A stretch of 64,000 nucleotides of DNA, from NCBI GenBank assembly GCA_965661005.1, contig CBFICB010000007.1:62001-126000 (forward strand). Direction: 5' to 3'. Made by a program: the position numbers and the translations under genes. The stretch is from UBA5109 sp965661005. GTDB taxonomy: Bacteria > Pseudomonadota > Gammaproteobacteria > Pseudomonadales > Pseudohongiellaceae. Of this stretch, positions 52,643-60,127 are shown piece after piece; positions within the stretch are counted from its first letter, which is position 1, and each line of letters starts with the position of its first letter. Below the pieces are notes generated by a model that saw only the letters and a program-made list of their open reading frames with translations, did not search any database and was not told the DNA's origin.

Positions 52643-52675
52643 ATACTTGACTAATTCAGTTGGTTTTTAGATAAT
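52643..52675 (+). promoter_or_regulatory. iscR promoter with overlapping type 1 IscR box
   Basis: The 25 bases at 52643-52667 begin ATACTTGACT and end AGTTGGTTTT. They match the type 1 IscR pattern ATASYYGACTRWWWYAGTCRRSTAT at all but a few positions, chiefly in the right arm. The box covers the -35 TTGACT (52647-52652); a 17-bp spacer leads to GATAAT (52670-52675). IscR carrying its Fe-S cluster would occlude the polymerase, the same autorepression layout as in E. coli. Confidence 0.75.
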
Positions 52676-52696
52676 GCCCGAGTAATTTGATCAGGA

Positions 52697-52728
52697 ATAA
52701 ATGCTGGTTTAGATAAATGCTGTTTTAG
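52697..52728. repeat. Two tandem 16-bp units in the iscR leader
   Basis: ATAAATGCTGGTTTAG (52697-52712) and ATAAATGCTGTTTTAG (52713-52728) differ at one base. A partial third unit (ATAAAGGG) and a related upstream TTTTAGATAATGC flank them. They lie between the promoter and the iscR ATG, within the leader RNA. Confidence 0.9.
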
Positions 52729-52750
52729 ATAAAGGGTTAAATAAAAAGCT

Positions 52751-53242
52751 ATGCGTCTAACTACTAAAGGTCGTTATGCCGTTACTGCAATGCTGGATTT
52801 AAGCATAAATGCTGATAATGGCCCCGTAAATTTAAATGATATTTCGCAACGCCAGGACATATCGCTGTCTTATTTAGAGCAGCTTTTCTCTAAGTTGCGC
52901 AAGAAGGATCTGGTTAAAAGTGTCCGTGGCCCTGGCGGTGGTTATCGTCTGAGCAGGGATGAAACAGATATTCATATGGCTGAAATTATTGATGCTGTGA
53001 GTGAGTCTCTGGATACGACTAAATGCCAGGGTGCAGGTGATTGCCAAAATGGCTCAATCTGCCTAACACATCATTTATGGCAGGATTTAAGTGAACAAAT
53101 ATATGGTTATTTAAGCAGTATTTCTCTGGCCGACCTGATATCGAAAAGAGAAATCAGTCAAATTGCTCAAAACCAAAATGAAAAGCACATAGAAAAGCTT
53201 GAGAAAAGTTTCAATACAATTGCTAGTACTACTAGTTTGTAA
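52751..53242 (+). CDS. iscR: Fe-S cluster assembly transcriptional regulator IscR
   Basis: 163 residues. Rrf2-type winged helix: RLTTKGRYAVTAMLDLSI, DISQRQDISLSYLEQLFSKL, then RKKDLVKSVRGPGGGYRLS. The three cluster cysteines are in CQGAGDCQNGSIC, with the fourth-ligand histidine in LTHHLW. It represses the isc operon when loaded with [2Fe-2S]. First gene of the operon, with an IscR box over its own -35. Confidence 0.97.
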   Translation: MRLTTKGRYAVTAMLDLSINADNGPVNLNDISQRQDISLSYLEQLFSKLRKKDLVKSVRGPGGGYRLSRDETDIHMAEIIDAVSESLDTTKCQGAGDCQNGSICLTHHLWQDLSEQIYGYLSSISLADLISKREISQIAQNQNEKHIEKLEKSFNTIASTTSL

Positions 53243-53293
53243 TATCCAGCTAGTACTATTAGTTAATCAACAAGAGGTTTAAGAATTAACGCT

Positions 53294-54508
53294 ATGCGAG
53301 CACCTATTTATTTCGATTATTCAGCAACGACTCCAGTGGATCCACGTGTGATGGATGCCATGATGAAGTGCATGACTCTGGAAGGTAATTTTGGTAATCC
53401 GGCTTCACGCTCACACGTATTTGGCTGGAAAGCTGAAGAAGCTATTGAAGAAGCCCGTCAGCATGTAGCTGACCTTCTCCACTGTGACCCACGAGAAATA
53501 GTATGGACCTCTGGTGCCACCGAATCTGACAATCTTGCACTTAAAGGCGTTGCTCATTTTTATCAGAATAAAGGCAAACATATCATTACATCTAAGATTG
53601 AACATAAAGCTGTACTGGATTCCTGCCGCCAACTGGAGCGAGAAGGTTTTGAAGTAAGTTATCTTGAACCAGACGAAAAAGGTCTGATTCATCCTGAAGA
53701 TGTTGCTAACGCCATTCGGGAAGACACTATTCTGGTTTCATTAATGCATGTGAACAATGAAATTGGAGTGATTAATGATATTGCAGCTATAGGAGAAATC
53801 ACTAGAGAGAAAAAAGTCCTATTCCATGTAGATGCTGCTCAAAGTGTTGGAAAGATTGAAATAGACCTGGAAGCAATGAAAGTTGATTTAATGTCATTAA
53901 CCGCTCATAAAGTCTACGGACCCAAGGGAATAGGCGCGCTTTATGTGCGTCGTAAGCCGCGTGTGCGGCTGGAAGCACAAATGCATGGTGGCGGACACGA
54001 ACGTGGTATGCGTTCAGGTACATTAGCAACCCATCAGATTGTTGGTATGGGCGAAGCCTATCGTATAGCAAAGCTAGAAATGCAAGCAGATGTAGAGAAA
54101 AGCCTGGCACTCAGACAGCGATTCTTAAAAGGCTTGGAGGGCATAGAAGAGGTCTATATCAATGGTGACATTGATCAGCGTGTGGCTAGCAACTTAAATG
54201 TTAGCTTCAATTTTGTAGAAGGCGAATCACTTATTATGGCCTTAAAAGATCTGGCGGTATCTTCGGGTTCTGCTTGTACTTCTGCCAGCCTTGAACCTTC
54301 TTATGTGCTAAGGGCAATTGGTTTAAATGATGAGTTAGCTCATAGTTCATTACGATTTAGTATCGGCCGGTTTACTACTGAAGAAGATGTTGATTTTGCA
54401 GTTGAAAAAGTTAAAGAAGCTGTGACGAAATTAAGAGAACTATCACCGCTTTGGGATATGTATAAGGATGGAGTTGATATTAGTAAAATTCAGTGGGCCG
54501 CCCACTAG
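53294..54508 (+). CDS. iscS: Cysteine desulfurase IscS
   Basis: 404 residues. PLP lysine in SLTAHKVYGPKGIGALYVRR; HVNNEIG and FHVDAAQSVGKI; the catalytic cysteine on the mobile loop in VSSGSACTSASLEPSYVLRA; and the C-terminal IQWAAH, which contacts IscU. It supplies sulfane sulfur for Fe-S clusters and tRNA thiolation. 51 bp after iscR. Confidence 0.97.
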   Translation: MRAPIYFDYSATTPVDPRVMDAMMKCMTLEGNFGNPASRSHVFGWKAEEAIEEARQHVADLLHCDPREIVWTSGATESDNLALKGVAHFYQNKGKHIITSKIEHKAVLDSCRQLEREGFEVSYLEPDEKGLIHPEDVANAIREDTILVSLMHVNNEIGVINDIAAIGEITREKKVLFHVDAAQSVGKIEIDLEAMKVDLMSLTAHKVYGPKGIGALYVRRKPRVRLEAQMHGGGHERGMRSGTLATHQIVGMGEAYRIAKLEMQADVEKSLALRQRFLKGLEGIEEVYINGDIDQRVASNLNVSFNFVEGESLIMALKDLAVSSGSACTSASLEPSYVLRAIGLNDELAHSSLRFSIGRFTTEEDVDFAVEKVKEAVTKLRELSPLWDMYKDGVDISKIQWAAH

Positions 54509-54522
54509 AAGGCGTCAATAAG

Positions 54523-54548
54523 AGGCGTAAACAGGAGGCGTAAACAGG
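54523..54548. repeat. Two tandem 13-bp units between iscS and iscU
   Basis: AGGCGTAAACAGG occurs twice head to tail (54523-54535 and 54536-54548), preceded by a related AAGGCGTCAATA and followed by AAGG. It lies 14 bp after the iscS stop in an unusually long (262 bp) intergenic gap. Confidence 0.85.
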
Positions 54549-54770
54549 AAGGTTAAGGCTATTGTGTTTATCAATATAGCATTAAAAAAATCATTAAAAT
54601 GCTCATTTACTCTCTAGTGAACTGTGCTTTTTCTATTTTCCCCTGATCTTGATTCCACTCATAACGCTTTTTAAAACATGTGATGACAGACCTGAAAATA
54701 TAGATATTAAAGATTCGAAAAGAAAGTTAATTATTTTATAGAAGTTTAATAAGTTAAAAAGGAAACCATT

Positions 54771-55181
54771 ATGGCTTATTCAGAAAAAGTTTTAGATCAT
54801 TACGAAAATCCACGAAATGTGGGAAAAATGGATGACAGCGATAAAAATGTTGGCACTGGCATGGTGGGAGCACCAGCATGTGGTGATGTCATGCGTTTGC
54901 AAATCAAGGTAAGTGAAGATGGTGTTATTGAAGACGCTAAATTTAAAACCTATGGTTGTGGCTCTGCGATTGCATCAAGCTCTTTATTAACAGAATGGGT
55001 AAAAGGACGTACGCTTGATGATGCTCAAAAAATTAAAAACAGTGAGATTGCCGAAGAGTTGGGTTTGCCTCCAGTGAAAATCCACTGCTCTGTTCTTGCT
55101 GAAGATGCCATTAAGGCAGCTATCGCAGATGTGAAAGATAAACGCGGCTATACGCAAAGAGAAGTTGCTACAGAACAGTAG
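54771..55181 (+). CDS. iscU: Iron-sulfur cluster scaffold IscU
   Basis: 136 residues. The three cluster cysteines are in APACGDVMRL, YGCGSAIAS and KIHCSVLAED; the conserved Asp follows the first Cys. LPPVK is the HscA chaperone recognition motif. The C-terminal KRGYTQREVATEQ makes it slightly longer than the 128-residue E. coli protein. AAGGA lies before the ATG. The 262-bp gap from iscS is larger than normal. Confidence 0.96.
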   Translation: MAYSEKVLDHYENPRNVGKMDDSDKNVGTGMVGAPACGDVMRLQIKVSEDGVIEDAKFKTYGCGSAIASSSLLTEWVKGRTLDDAQKIKNSEIAEELGLPPVKIHCSVLAEDAIKAAIADVKDKRGYTQREVATEQ

Positions 55182-55186
55182 TCGAC

Positions 55187-55223
55187 TAGAAGAGTGCGTA
55201 TAGAATAGTGCGTATAGAAGAGT
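55187..55223. repeat. Tandem 14-bp units (about 2.6 copies) between iscU and iscA
   Basis: TAGAAGAGTGCGTA (55187-55200), TAGAATAGTGCGTA (55201-55214), then partial TAGAAGAGT. They start 6 bp after the iscU stop, in a 149-bp gap. Confidence 0.88.
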
Positions 55224-55330
55224 AACAGTGTCAAGGACGCAAGTGCAGTTCAAAGGCAATTTAAGTCTACAACATACTCAATAATTACGACTGATAGAAA
55301 TAAGGTTACAAAAAGAAAGAGATTTTAGGT

Positions 55331-55654
55331 ATGGCGATAACAATGAGTAAACCAGCGGCCGAACACGTTGCATCACAACTACAAAGTCGAGGTAAGGGTC
55401 TTGGCATTCGTGTGGGCGTGACAACCACAGGCTGTTCCGGAATGGCTTATGTACTTGAATTTGTTGATGAGATTGAAGAAAGCGACAAAGTGTTTGAAGA
55501 TCACGGCATTAAAATTATAGTCGACCCCAAAAGTCTGGTTTATATCGATGGTACAGAAATGGATTTTGTAAAATCAGGCATCAATGAAGGCTTCGAATTT
55601 CGTAACCCCAATGTAAAGGGTGAGTGCGGCTGCGGAGAATCTTTCTCAATTTAA
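55331..55654 (+). CDS. iscA: A-type iron-sulfur carrier IscA
   Basis: 107 residues. The three ligands are the cysteine of TTGCSGMAYVLEF and the C-terminal pair in GECGCGESFSI. It carries or delivers Fe-S clusters. TTTAGGT precedes the ATG. Order iscU-iscA-hscB is canonical. Confidence 0.96.
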   Translation: MAITMSKPAAEHVASQLQSRGKGLGIRVGVTTTGCSGMAYVLEFVDEIEESDKVFEDHGIKIIVDPKSLVYIDGTEMDFVKSGINEGFEFRNPNVKGECGCGESFSI

Positions 55655-55717
55655 TAATACTGAATGCTTGTATTAAATATCTAATCAGGTTTTTAATCTT
55701 AAGATAGGCATGCTCTT

Positions 55718-56248
55718 TTGACTATTGCTAGTAAAAATTATTTTCAAATTTTTTCCTTGCAAGAAAATTTCGATTTGGATTTGGATAAACTAAGCGCTGA
55801 ATATAAAAAACTTCAGTCACAAACACATCCGGATAAATTTAGCGATGCTGACGATGCAACCAGGCTGAATGCGCTGCAGATAAGCTCAATCATTAATGAT
55901 GCTTTTGACACATTAAATTCGCCACTTAAAAGGGCTGCTTATTTGCTAAGCTTAAACGGGGTGAATCCGAATGAGCACGACCAAAACCATCTAAGTGAAT
56001 CTCTTTTGTTTCAACAAATGGATTGGCGAGACCAACTTGATCATGCGACTGAAGAAGAAGACCTTAATACAATTGAACTCTTGAAACAGGAAGTAATGGA
56101 GGAGCAGCAATCCTGTATTACTGAATTTCAAGACTGCGTCAATGCGTATAATTTTGTAGATGCAAAGCCCGTATACCATAAGTTACAGTTCATTGAAAAA
56201 ATGCTCAGTGAAATTAATCAATCTGAAGAAAAAATTCTCGATTACTAA
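55718..56248 (+). CDS. hscB: Co-chaperone HscB
   Basis: 176 residues, TTG start (the nearby ATG at 55710 is out of frame and stops at once). J-domain with HPD in SQTHPDKFSDADDATRLNAL, then LKRAAYLLSLNG; the C-terminal three-helix domain binds IscU (FQQMDWRDQLDHATEEEDLN region). It recruits IscU to HscA and stimulates its ATPase. Confidence 0.94.
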   Translation: MTIASKNYFQIFSLQENFDLDLDKLSAEYKKLQSQTHPDKFSDADDATRLNALQISSIINDAFDTLNSPLKRAAYLLSLNGVNPNEHDQNHLSESLLFQQMDWRDQLDHATEEEDLNTIELLKQEVMEEQQSCITEFQDCVNAYNFVDAKPVYHKLQFIEKMLSEINQSEEKILDY

Positions 56249-56267
56249 AATCAGTTATTAACTAAAA

Positions 56268-58103
56268 ATGGCATTACTCAGTATTTCAGAACCCGGACAA
56301 AGCCCTAGACGCAAGCAGATAGTGAAGCACGCTTTAGGTATTGATCTGGGTACTACCAATTCATTGGTTGCCACTGCCTCAGAAGAAGGCTCTTTTGTTA
56401 TCAGCGACGAGCAAGGGAAAGCACTTTTACCTTCCGTTGTCAGGTATACAAAGGAAGTAAATATTATAGTTGGACAAGAAGCTCTGGATCGCTCGGAGCA
56501 TATCAGTTCCGTTAAGCGTCTGATGGGCAGAGGCGCAAGTGACATCAAACATAAACTGTCTTATTCCTTAGTGGAGGCTGAATCCGGCGGCATGCCTTTG
56601 ATAAAAACTCAGGCGGGTCTAAAAAGTCCAGTAGAAGTTTCTGCAGAAATACTAAAAGTCCTTGCTGCTAGAGGCAAAAAACATCTAGCGGCAGAAATCG
56701 ATGGCGTTGTAATAACCGTGCCGGCATATTTTGATGAAGCCCAACGTCAAGCTACTAAAGATGCTGCCAGAATTGCTGATTTAAAAGTTTTGCGCTTATT
56801 AAGTGAACCGACTGCGGCCGCTGTCGCCTATGGTTTAGATAAAAAACTTGAAGGGAATATCATTATTTTTGATCTTGGCGGAGGCACCTTTGATGTCTCG
56901 TTAATGAGACTGGAAAAAGGTGTTTTTGAAGTATTGGCCACCGGTGGTGATACTGCTTTGGGTGGAGACGATTTTGATCGCGTTATTATGCAGTGGGTAC
57001 AAGAACAAGCCCAAATAGAATTAGAGCAAGAACAAATCATTGAGCTTTCTTCAATCGCAAGAAAAGCCAAACATCAATTAACTTTAGATAAAAACGTTGA
57101 AATAAAATTTTCTGGCTGGTCTGGCGTTCTTAGTCGAGAGCACTATTATCAGCTTATAGATCCATTGATCGAGCAAACACTAAAAGCATGTCGACGTGTA
57201 CTTCGAGATGCTGCATTGGGTATCCAGGAAATCACTGATGTTGTAATGGTTGGTGGTTCAACACGCTCGCCTCGTGTCCAGGAAAAAGTGGAAGATTTTT
57301 TTAAGCAGCCATTATTGAATGAAATTGATCCTGATCAGGTTGTTGCACTTGGCGCTGCGATACAGGCGGATATTCTGATTGGAAATAAATATGACAAGGA
57401 TCTTTTACTGCTGGACGTTAATCCTCTTTCTTTAGGTATCGAAACCATGGGAAGCCTGGTGGAAAAAATCATTCCTCGCAACACAACCATTCCGGTAAGC
57501 AGGGCGCAAGAATTTACAACCTTCAAGGATGGGCAGACTGTGATGAGCCTACATGTTTTGCAAGGAGAGAGAGAGCTGGTAGAAGATTGTCGCTCATTGG
57601 CTAAATTTGAGCTGCGTGGCATTCCACCTATGGTTGCTGGTGCCGCAGTTATTCGAGTGTCGTTTCAGGTGGATGCAGACGGTTTGCTGTCAGTTGAAGC
57701 AGAAGAACAATCATCCGGAGTAAAAAGCAGCATTGTTGTAAAACCTTCTTTTGGCCTGAAAGAAAAAGAAATTGAGTCCATGATTAAATCATCACATCGT
57801 GAAGCAGAACATGACCGTGATATTCGAAGATTAAAAGAAAATGAAGTTGAAGCCTTGAGGATAATTGAGGCTATTGAGTCCGCCCTGTCACAGGATTCTG
57901 ATTTGTTGGAAGAAGCCGAATTAACAGATCTGCAACAGGCTTTGACTAAGTTACATAAGGTAATGAATAGTGGTGATGCCGATTTAATCCAGCAGCAGTC
58001 TGAGGCGCTTAATGAATTAAGTGTAACTTTTGCTGCCAGACGTATGGATAGTCAAATTTCTACTGCATTCAAGGGTAAAAAATTAGAAGAGGTTGATCGT
58101 TAA
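56268..58103 (+). CDS. hscA: Hsp70-type chaperone HscA
   Basis: 611 residues. ATPase domain: ALGIDLGTTNSLVATASEEG, DEAQRQATKDAARIADLKVL, IIFDLGGGTFDVSLMRLE and DVVMVGGSTRSPRVQEKV. The substrate-binding domain starts after LLLDVNPLSLGIETMGSLVE. It drives cluster release from IscU, recognising LPPVK. 19 bp after hscB; its stop overlaps the fdx start by one base. Confidence 0.97.
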   Translation: MALLSISEPGQSPRRKQIVKHALGIDLGTTNSLVATASEEGSFVISDEQGKALLPSVVRYTKEVNIIVGQEALDRSEHISSVKRLMGRGASDIKHKLSYSLVEAESGGMPLIKTQAGLKSPVEVSAEILKVLAARGKKHLAAEIDGVVITVPAYFDEAQRQATKDAARIADLKVLRLLSEPTAAAVAYGLDKKLEGNIIIFDLGGGTFDVSLMRLEKGVFEVLATGGDTALGGDDFDRVIMQWVQEQAQIELEQEQIIELSSIARKAKHQLTLDKNVEIKFSGWSGVLSREHYYQLIDPLIEQTLKACRRVLRDAALGIQEITDVVMVGGSTRSPRVQEKVEDFFKQPLLNEIDPDQVVALGAAIQADILIGNKYDKDLLLLDVNPLSLGIETMGSLVEKIIPRNTTIPVSRAQEFTTFKDGQTVMSLHVLQGERELVEDCRSLAKFELRGIPPMVAGAAVIRVSFQVDADGLLSVEAEEQSSGVKSSIVVKPSFGLKEKEIESMIKSSHREAEHDRDIRRLKENEVEALRIIEAIESALSQDSDLLEEAELTDLQQALTKLHKVMNSGDADLIQQQSEALNELSVTFAARRMDSQISTAFKGKKLEEVDR

Positions 58104-58441
58104 TGCCAAAACTTATCTTTATGCCGCATCCTGACCGCTGTCCTGACGGTTTGGAAATAGAAGCAGAGTCGGGTGAAAGCATTTTAAATATTGCATTGAA
58201 AAATGGTATAGATATTGAACATGCTTGCGAAAAGGCCTGTGCCTGCACAACTTGTCATGTGATTGTTCGTCAGGGTTTTGATTCTTTGGAAGAATCTGAT
58301 GAAAACGAAGATGACATGCTGGACAAGGCCTGGGGTTTGGAACCGGATTCACGCTTAAGTTGTCAGGCCATGGTAGCCGATGAAGATTTGGTGATTGAAA
58401 TTCCGAAGTACAATATCAATATGGTGTCGGAAGGGCATTAA
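58103..58441 (+). CDS. fdx: ISC-type [2Fe-2S] ferredoxin
   Basis: 112 residues. Cluster cysteines in CEKACACTTCHVIV and in RLSCQAMVAD; adrenodoxin-type fold (GESILNIALKNGIDIEHA). It donates electrons during cluster assembly. Starts on the last base of the hscA stop codon (TAATG). Confidence 0.96.
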   Translation: MPKLIFMPHPDRCPDGLEIEAESGESILNIALKNGIDIEHACEKACACTTCHVIVRQGFDSLEESDENEDDMLDKAWGLEPDSRLSCQAMVADEDLVIEIPKYNINMVSEGH

Positions 58442-58444
58442 GCA

Positions 58445-59097
58445 ATGCTCAACATGAACTTTGCGCAAAAAGTCGTTATACATACCAAGGAGCAGAAATG
58501 GCAAGCCAGTCCAATGCCTGGTGTTTGGCGTAAGCCTCTAGCCAGAGAAGAAAAGGAGCGGGGGCATGCAACGAGTCTAGTTAAATATGATGCAGATTCT
58601 TCTTTTTTAAGAGCATGATCATCCTAAAGGCGAGGAAATATTCGTTTTAGAAGGCACATTCTCTGACAATACGGGCGATTATGGAAAAGGTCAGTACTTC
58701 AGAAATCCAAAGGGTTTTAGACATGCTCCCTTTAGTAAGGAGGGCTGCATCATTTTAGTCAAGCTGCATCAGTTTCATGCTGATGATACGGCACATGTCT
58801 TAATCGACACTAAAGACGGACACTGGCAGCAAGGGCATGGCAAATTAAGGGTAATGCCCTTACATACTCATTTAACTGAATCGACTGCACTTGTTTTTTT
58901 GGCCAGCGGGCACAAACTTTCAGCTGCATACCCATTTTGGAGGTGAAGAAATCTATGTCATAAGTGGTGAGTTGATTGATGAGTTTGGTCATTACCCGCA
59001 AGGGACTTGGTTAAGAAGTCCTCATGGCAGTCAGCACAATCCATATGTATTAGTAGATACATTAATATGGGTAAAAACTGGACACTTAGAAATTTGA
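58445..59097 (+). pseudogene. ChrR-type cupin gene broken by two frameshifts, between fdx and iscX
   Basis: Three frames join into one protein. The first (ATG 58445) reads KWQASPMPGVWRKPLAREE and ends FLRA-stop at 58616. The second continues HDHPKGEEIFVLEGTFSDN, then FRNPKGFRHAPFSKEGC, up to TESTALVF. The third resumes WPAGTNFQLHTHFGGEEIYV, then SGELIDEFGHY, ending GHLEI. This is a two-cupin anti-sigma-factor ChrR-like fold, with metal-binding HDHPKGEE and HTHFGGEE. The first break fits loss of two bases in an AG repeat (AGAGAG to AGAG near 58612); the second is in a run of seven T near 58890. Not part of the canonical isc operon. Confidence 0.85.
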
Positions 59098-59131
59098 TGA
59101 ATTGTACTAAAAATATATATTAGGTCGTGAT

Positions 59132-59323
59132 ATGAAATGGACAGATACGATAGATATAGCCATTGAGCTAGTTGAGAAATACCCCGATATTGATCCTCAA
59201 TATGTGAACTTTGTTGATTTACATCGTTGGGTATGTGAACTGGAAGGATTCGATGATGATCCTGACAGGAGTGGGGAGAAGATACTAGAGGCTATTCAAA
59301 TGGCCTGGATCGACGAGTCCTAG
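59132..59323 (+). CDS. iscX: Fe-S assembly protein IscX
   Basis: 63 residues, acidic. TDTIDIAIELVEKYPDIDPQ, then FVDLHRWVCELEGFDDDPD and ILEAIQMAWIDE are family blocks. It binds iron and IscS, modulating desulfurase activity. Normally directly after fdx; here about 690 bp separate them because of the broken cupin gene. Confidence 0.94.
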   Translation: MKWTDTIDIAIELVEKYPDIDPQYVNFVDLHRWVCELEGFDDDPDRSGEKILEAIQMAWIDES

Positions 59324-59376
59324 CTACAATATTTAGACTTCGTTACTTGCCAATAAAAAACTGCTCAGTCTCTTTT

Positions 59377-59406
59377 ATAGGCCAGTAAATATAGGCCAGT
59401 ATAGGC
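59377..59406. repeat. Short direct repeats ATAGGCCAGT between iscX and ndk
   Basis: ATAGGCCAGT at 59377-59386 and 59391-59400, then ATAGGC at 59401-59406. Spacings of 14 and 10 bp show an imperfect tandem array. Confidence 0.8.
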
Positions 59407-59587
59407 TTTGTCTCATAATCTGGGTTATATCCTGCCTGGACTGCTCTCATACCACCATAACTGAATCATTGATGGATACCCAGCGGAAGTGAGAGAAGCG
59501 CAGATTGATGAGATTGATCAACAAAAATACTAAATAAAGGTAAGAGCTACTAATTTGATCTTCTCTAGGCTAAGTAATTAAAAACCA

Positions 59588-59616
59588 TACAAAAAAAACC
59601 TGAATATGCGTATAAT
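59588..59616 (+). promoter_or_regulatory. Candidate ndk promoter
   Basis: A perfect -10 TATAAT (59611-59616) with a weak -35 TACAAA 17 bp upstream; GC-rich discriminator (GCGCGC) follows, typical of growth-related promoters. About 50 bp to the ndk ATG. Confidence 0.5.
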
Positions 59617-59665
59617 GCGCGCACTTTGAATTTTGTAAGTAATTTCTTTATCTGGGAGTTAAGAG

Positions 59666-60097
59666 ATGGCTGTGGAACGAACTTTATCAATTATTAAACC
59701 TGATGCAATTGCCAAGAATGTTATTGGTGAAATAATCAGCCGCTTCGAGAAAGGTGGACTCAAGGTTGTCGCTGCAAAAATGCTGCAATTAGATGACACA
59801 CTGGCAGGTGGTTTTTACGCTGAACATAAAGAACGCCCTTTTTATAATGACTTAGTTGAATTCATGACCTCAGGTCCTGTTATCGTTCAGGTTTTGGAAG
59901 GCGAAGATGCCATTTCAAAAAATCGCGATTTAATGGGAGCGACTAATCCTGCTGAAGCTGCGCCAGGCACAATCCGCGCAGATTTTGCTAATTCTATTGA
60001 TGCGAATGCTGTACATGGTTCTGATTCGGCAACATCCGCGGAAAGAGAAGTTTCGTATTTCTTTAAGCCTGAGGAAATTTGTTCTCGTAAATTCTGA
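59666..60097 (+). CDS. ndk: Nucleoside diphosphate kinase
   Basis: 143 residues, exact family length. ERTLSIIKPDAIAKNVIGEI, then the catalytic histidine in NAVHGSDSATSAEREVSYFF. Transfers phosphate between NTPs and NDPs. GGGAG lies before the ATG. First gene of ndk-rlmN-pilF-rodZ-ispG-hisS. Confidence 0.97.
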   Translation: MAVERTLSIIKPDAIAKNVIGEIISRFEKGGLKVVAAKMLQLDDTLAGGFYAEHKERPFYNDLVEFMTSGPVIVQVLEGEDAISKNRDLMGATNPAEAAPGTIRADFANSIDANAVHGSDSATSAEREVSYFFKPEEICSRKF

Positions 60098-60104
60098 GGC
60101 AAGA

Positions 60105-60120
60105 TCCTGTTTTAACAGGA
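60105..60120 (+). promoter_or_regulatory. Hairpin including the rlmN Shine-Dalgarno
   Basis: TCCTGT (60105-60110), loop TTTA, ACAGGA (60115-60120), 6 perfect pairs. The AGGA of the right arm is the only Shine-Dalgarno-like sequence before the rlmN ATG (60128). The following run is A rather than T, so it is not a plus-strand terminator. Confidence 0.45.
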
Positions 60121-60127
60121 AAAAAAT

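Larger units (their letters stand above)
59324..59665. other. Intergenic region between iscX and ndk
   Basis: Contains a small tandem repeat (59377-59406) and the ndk promoter. A short frame at 59475-59534 (GYPAEVREAQIDEIDQQKY-stop) has a coding look but no start or homologous upstream part, so it may be a gene remnant. Nothing else recognised. Confidence 0.5.
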
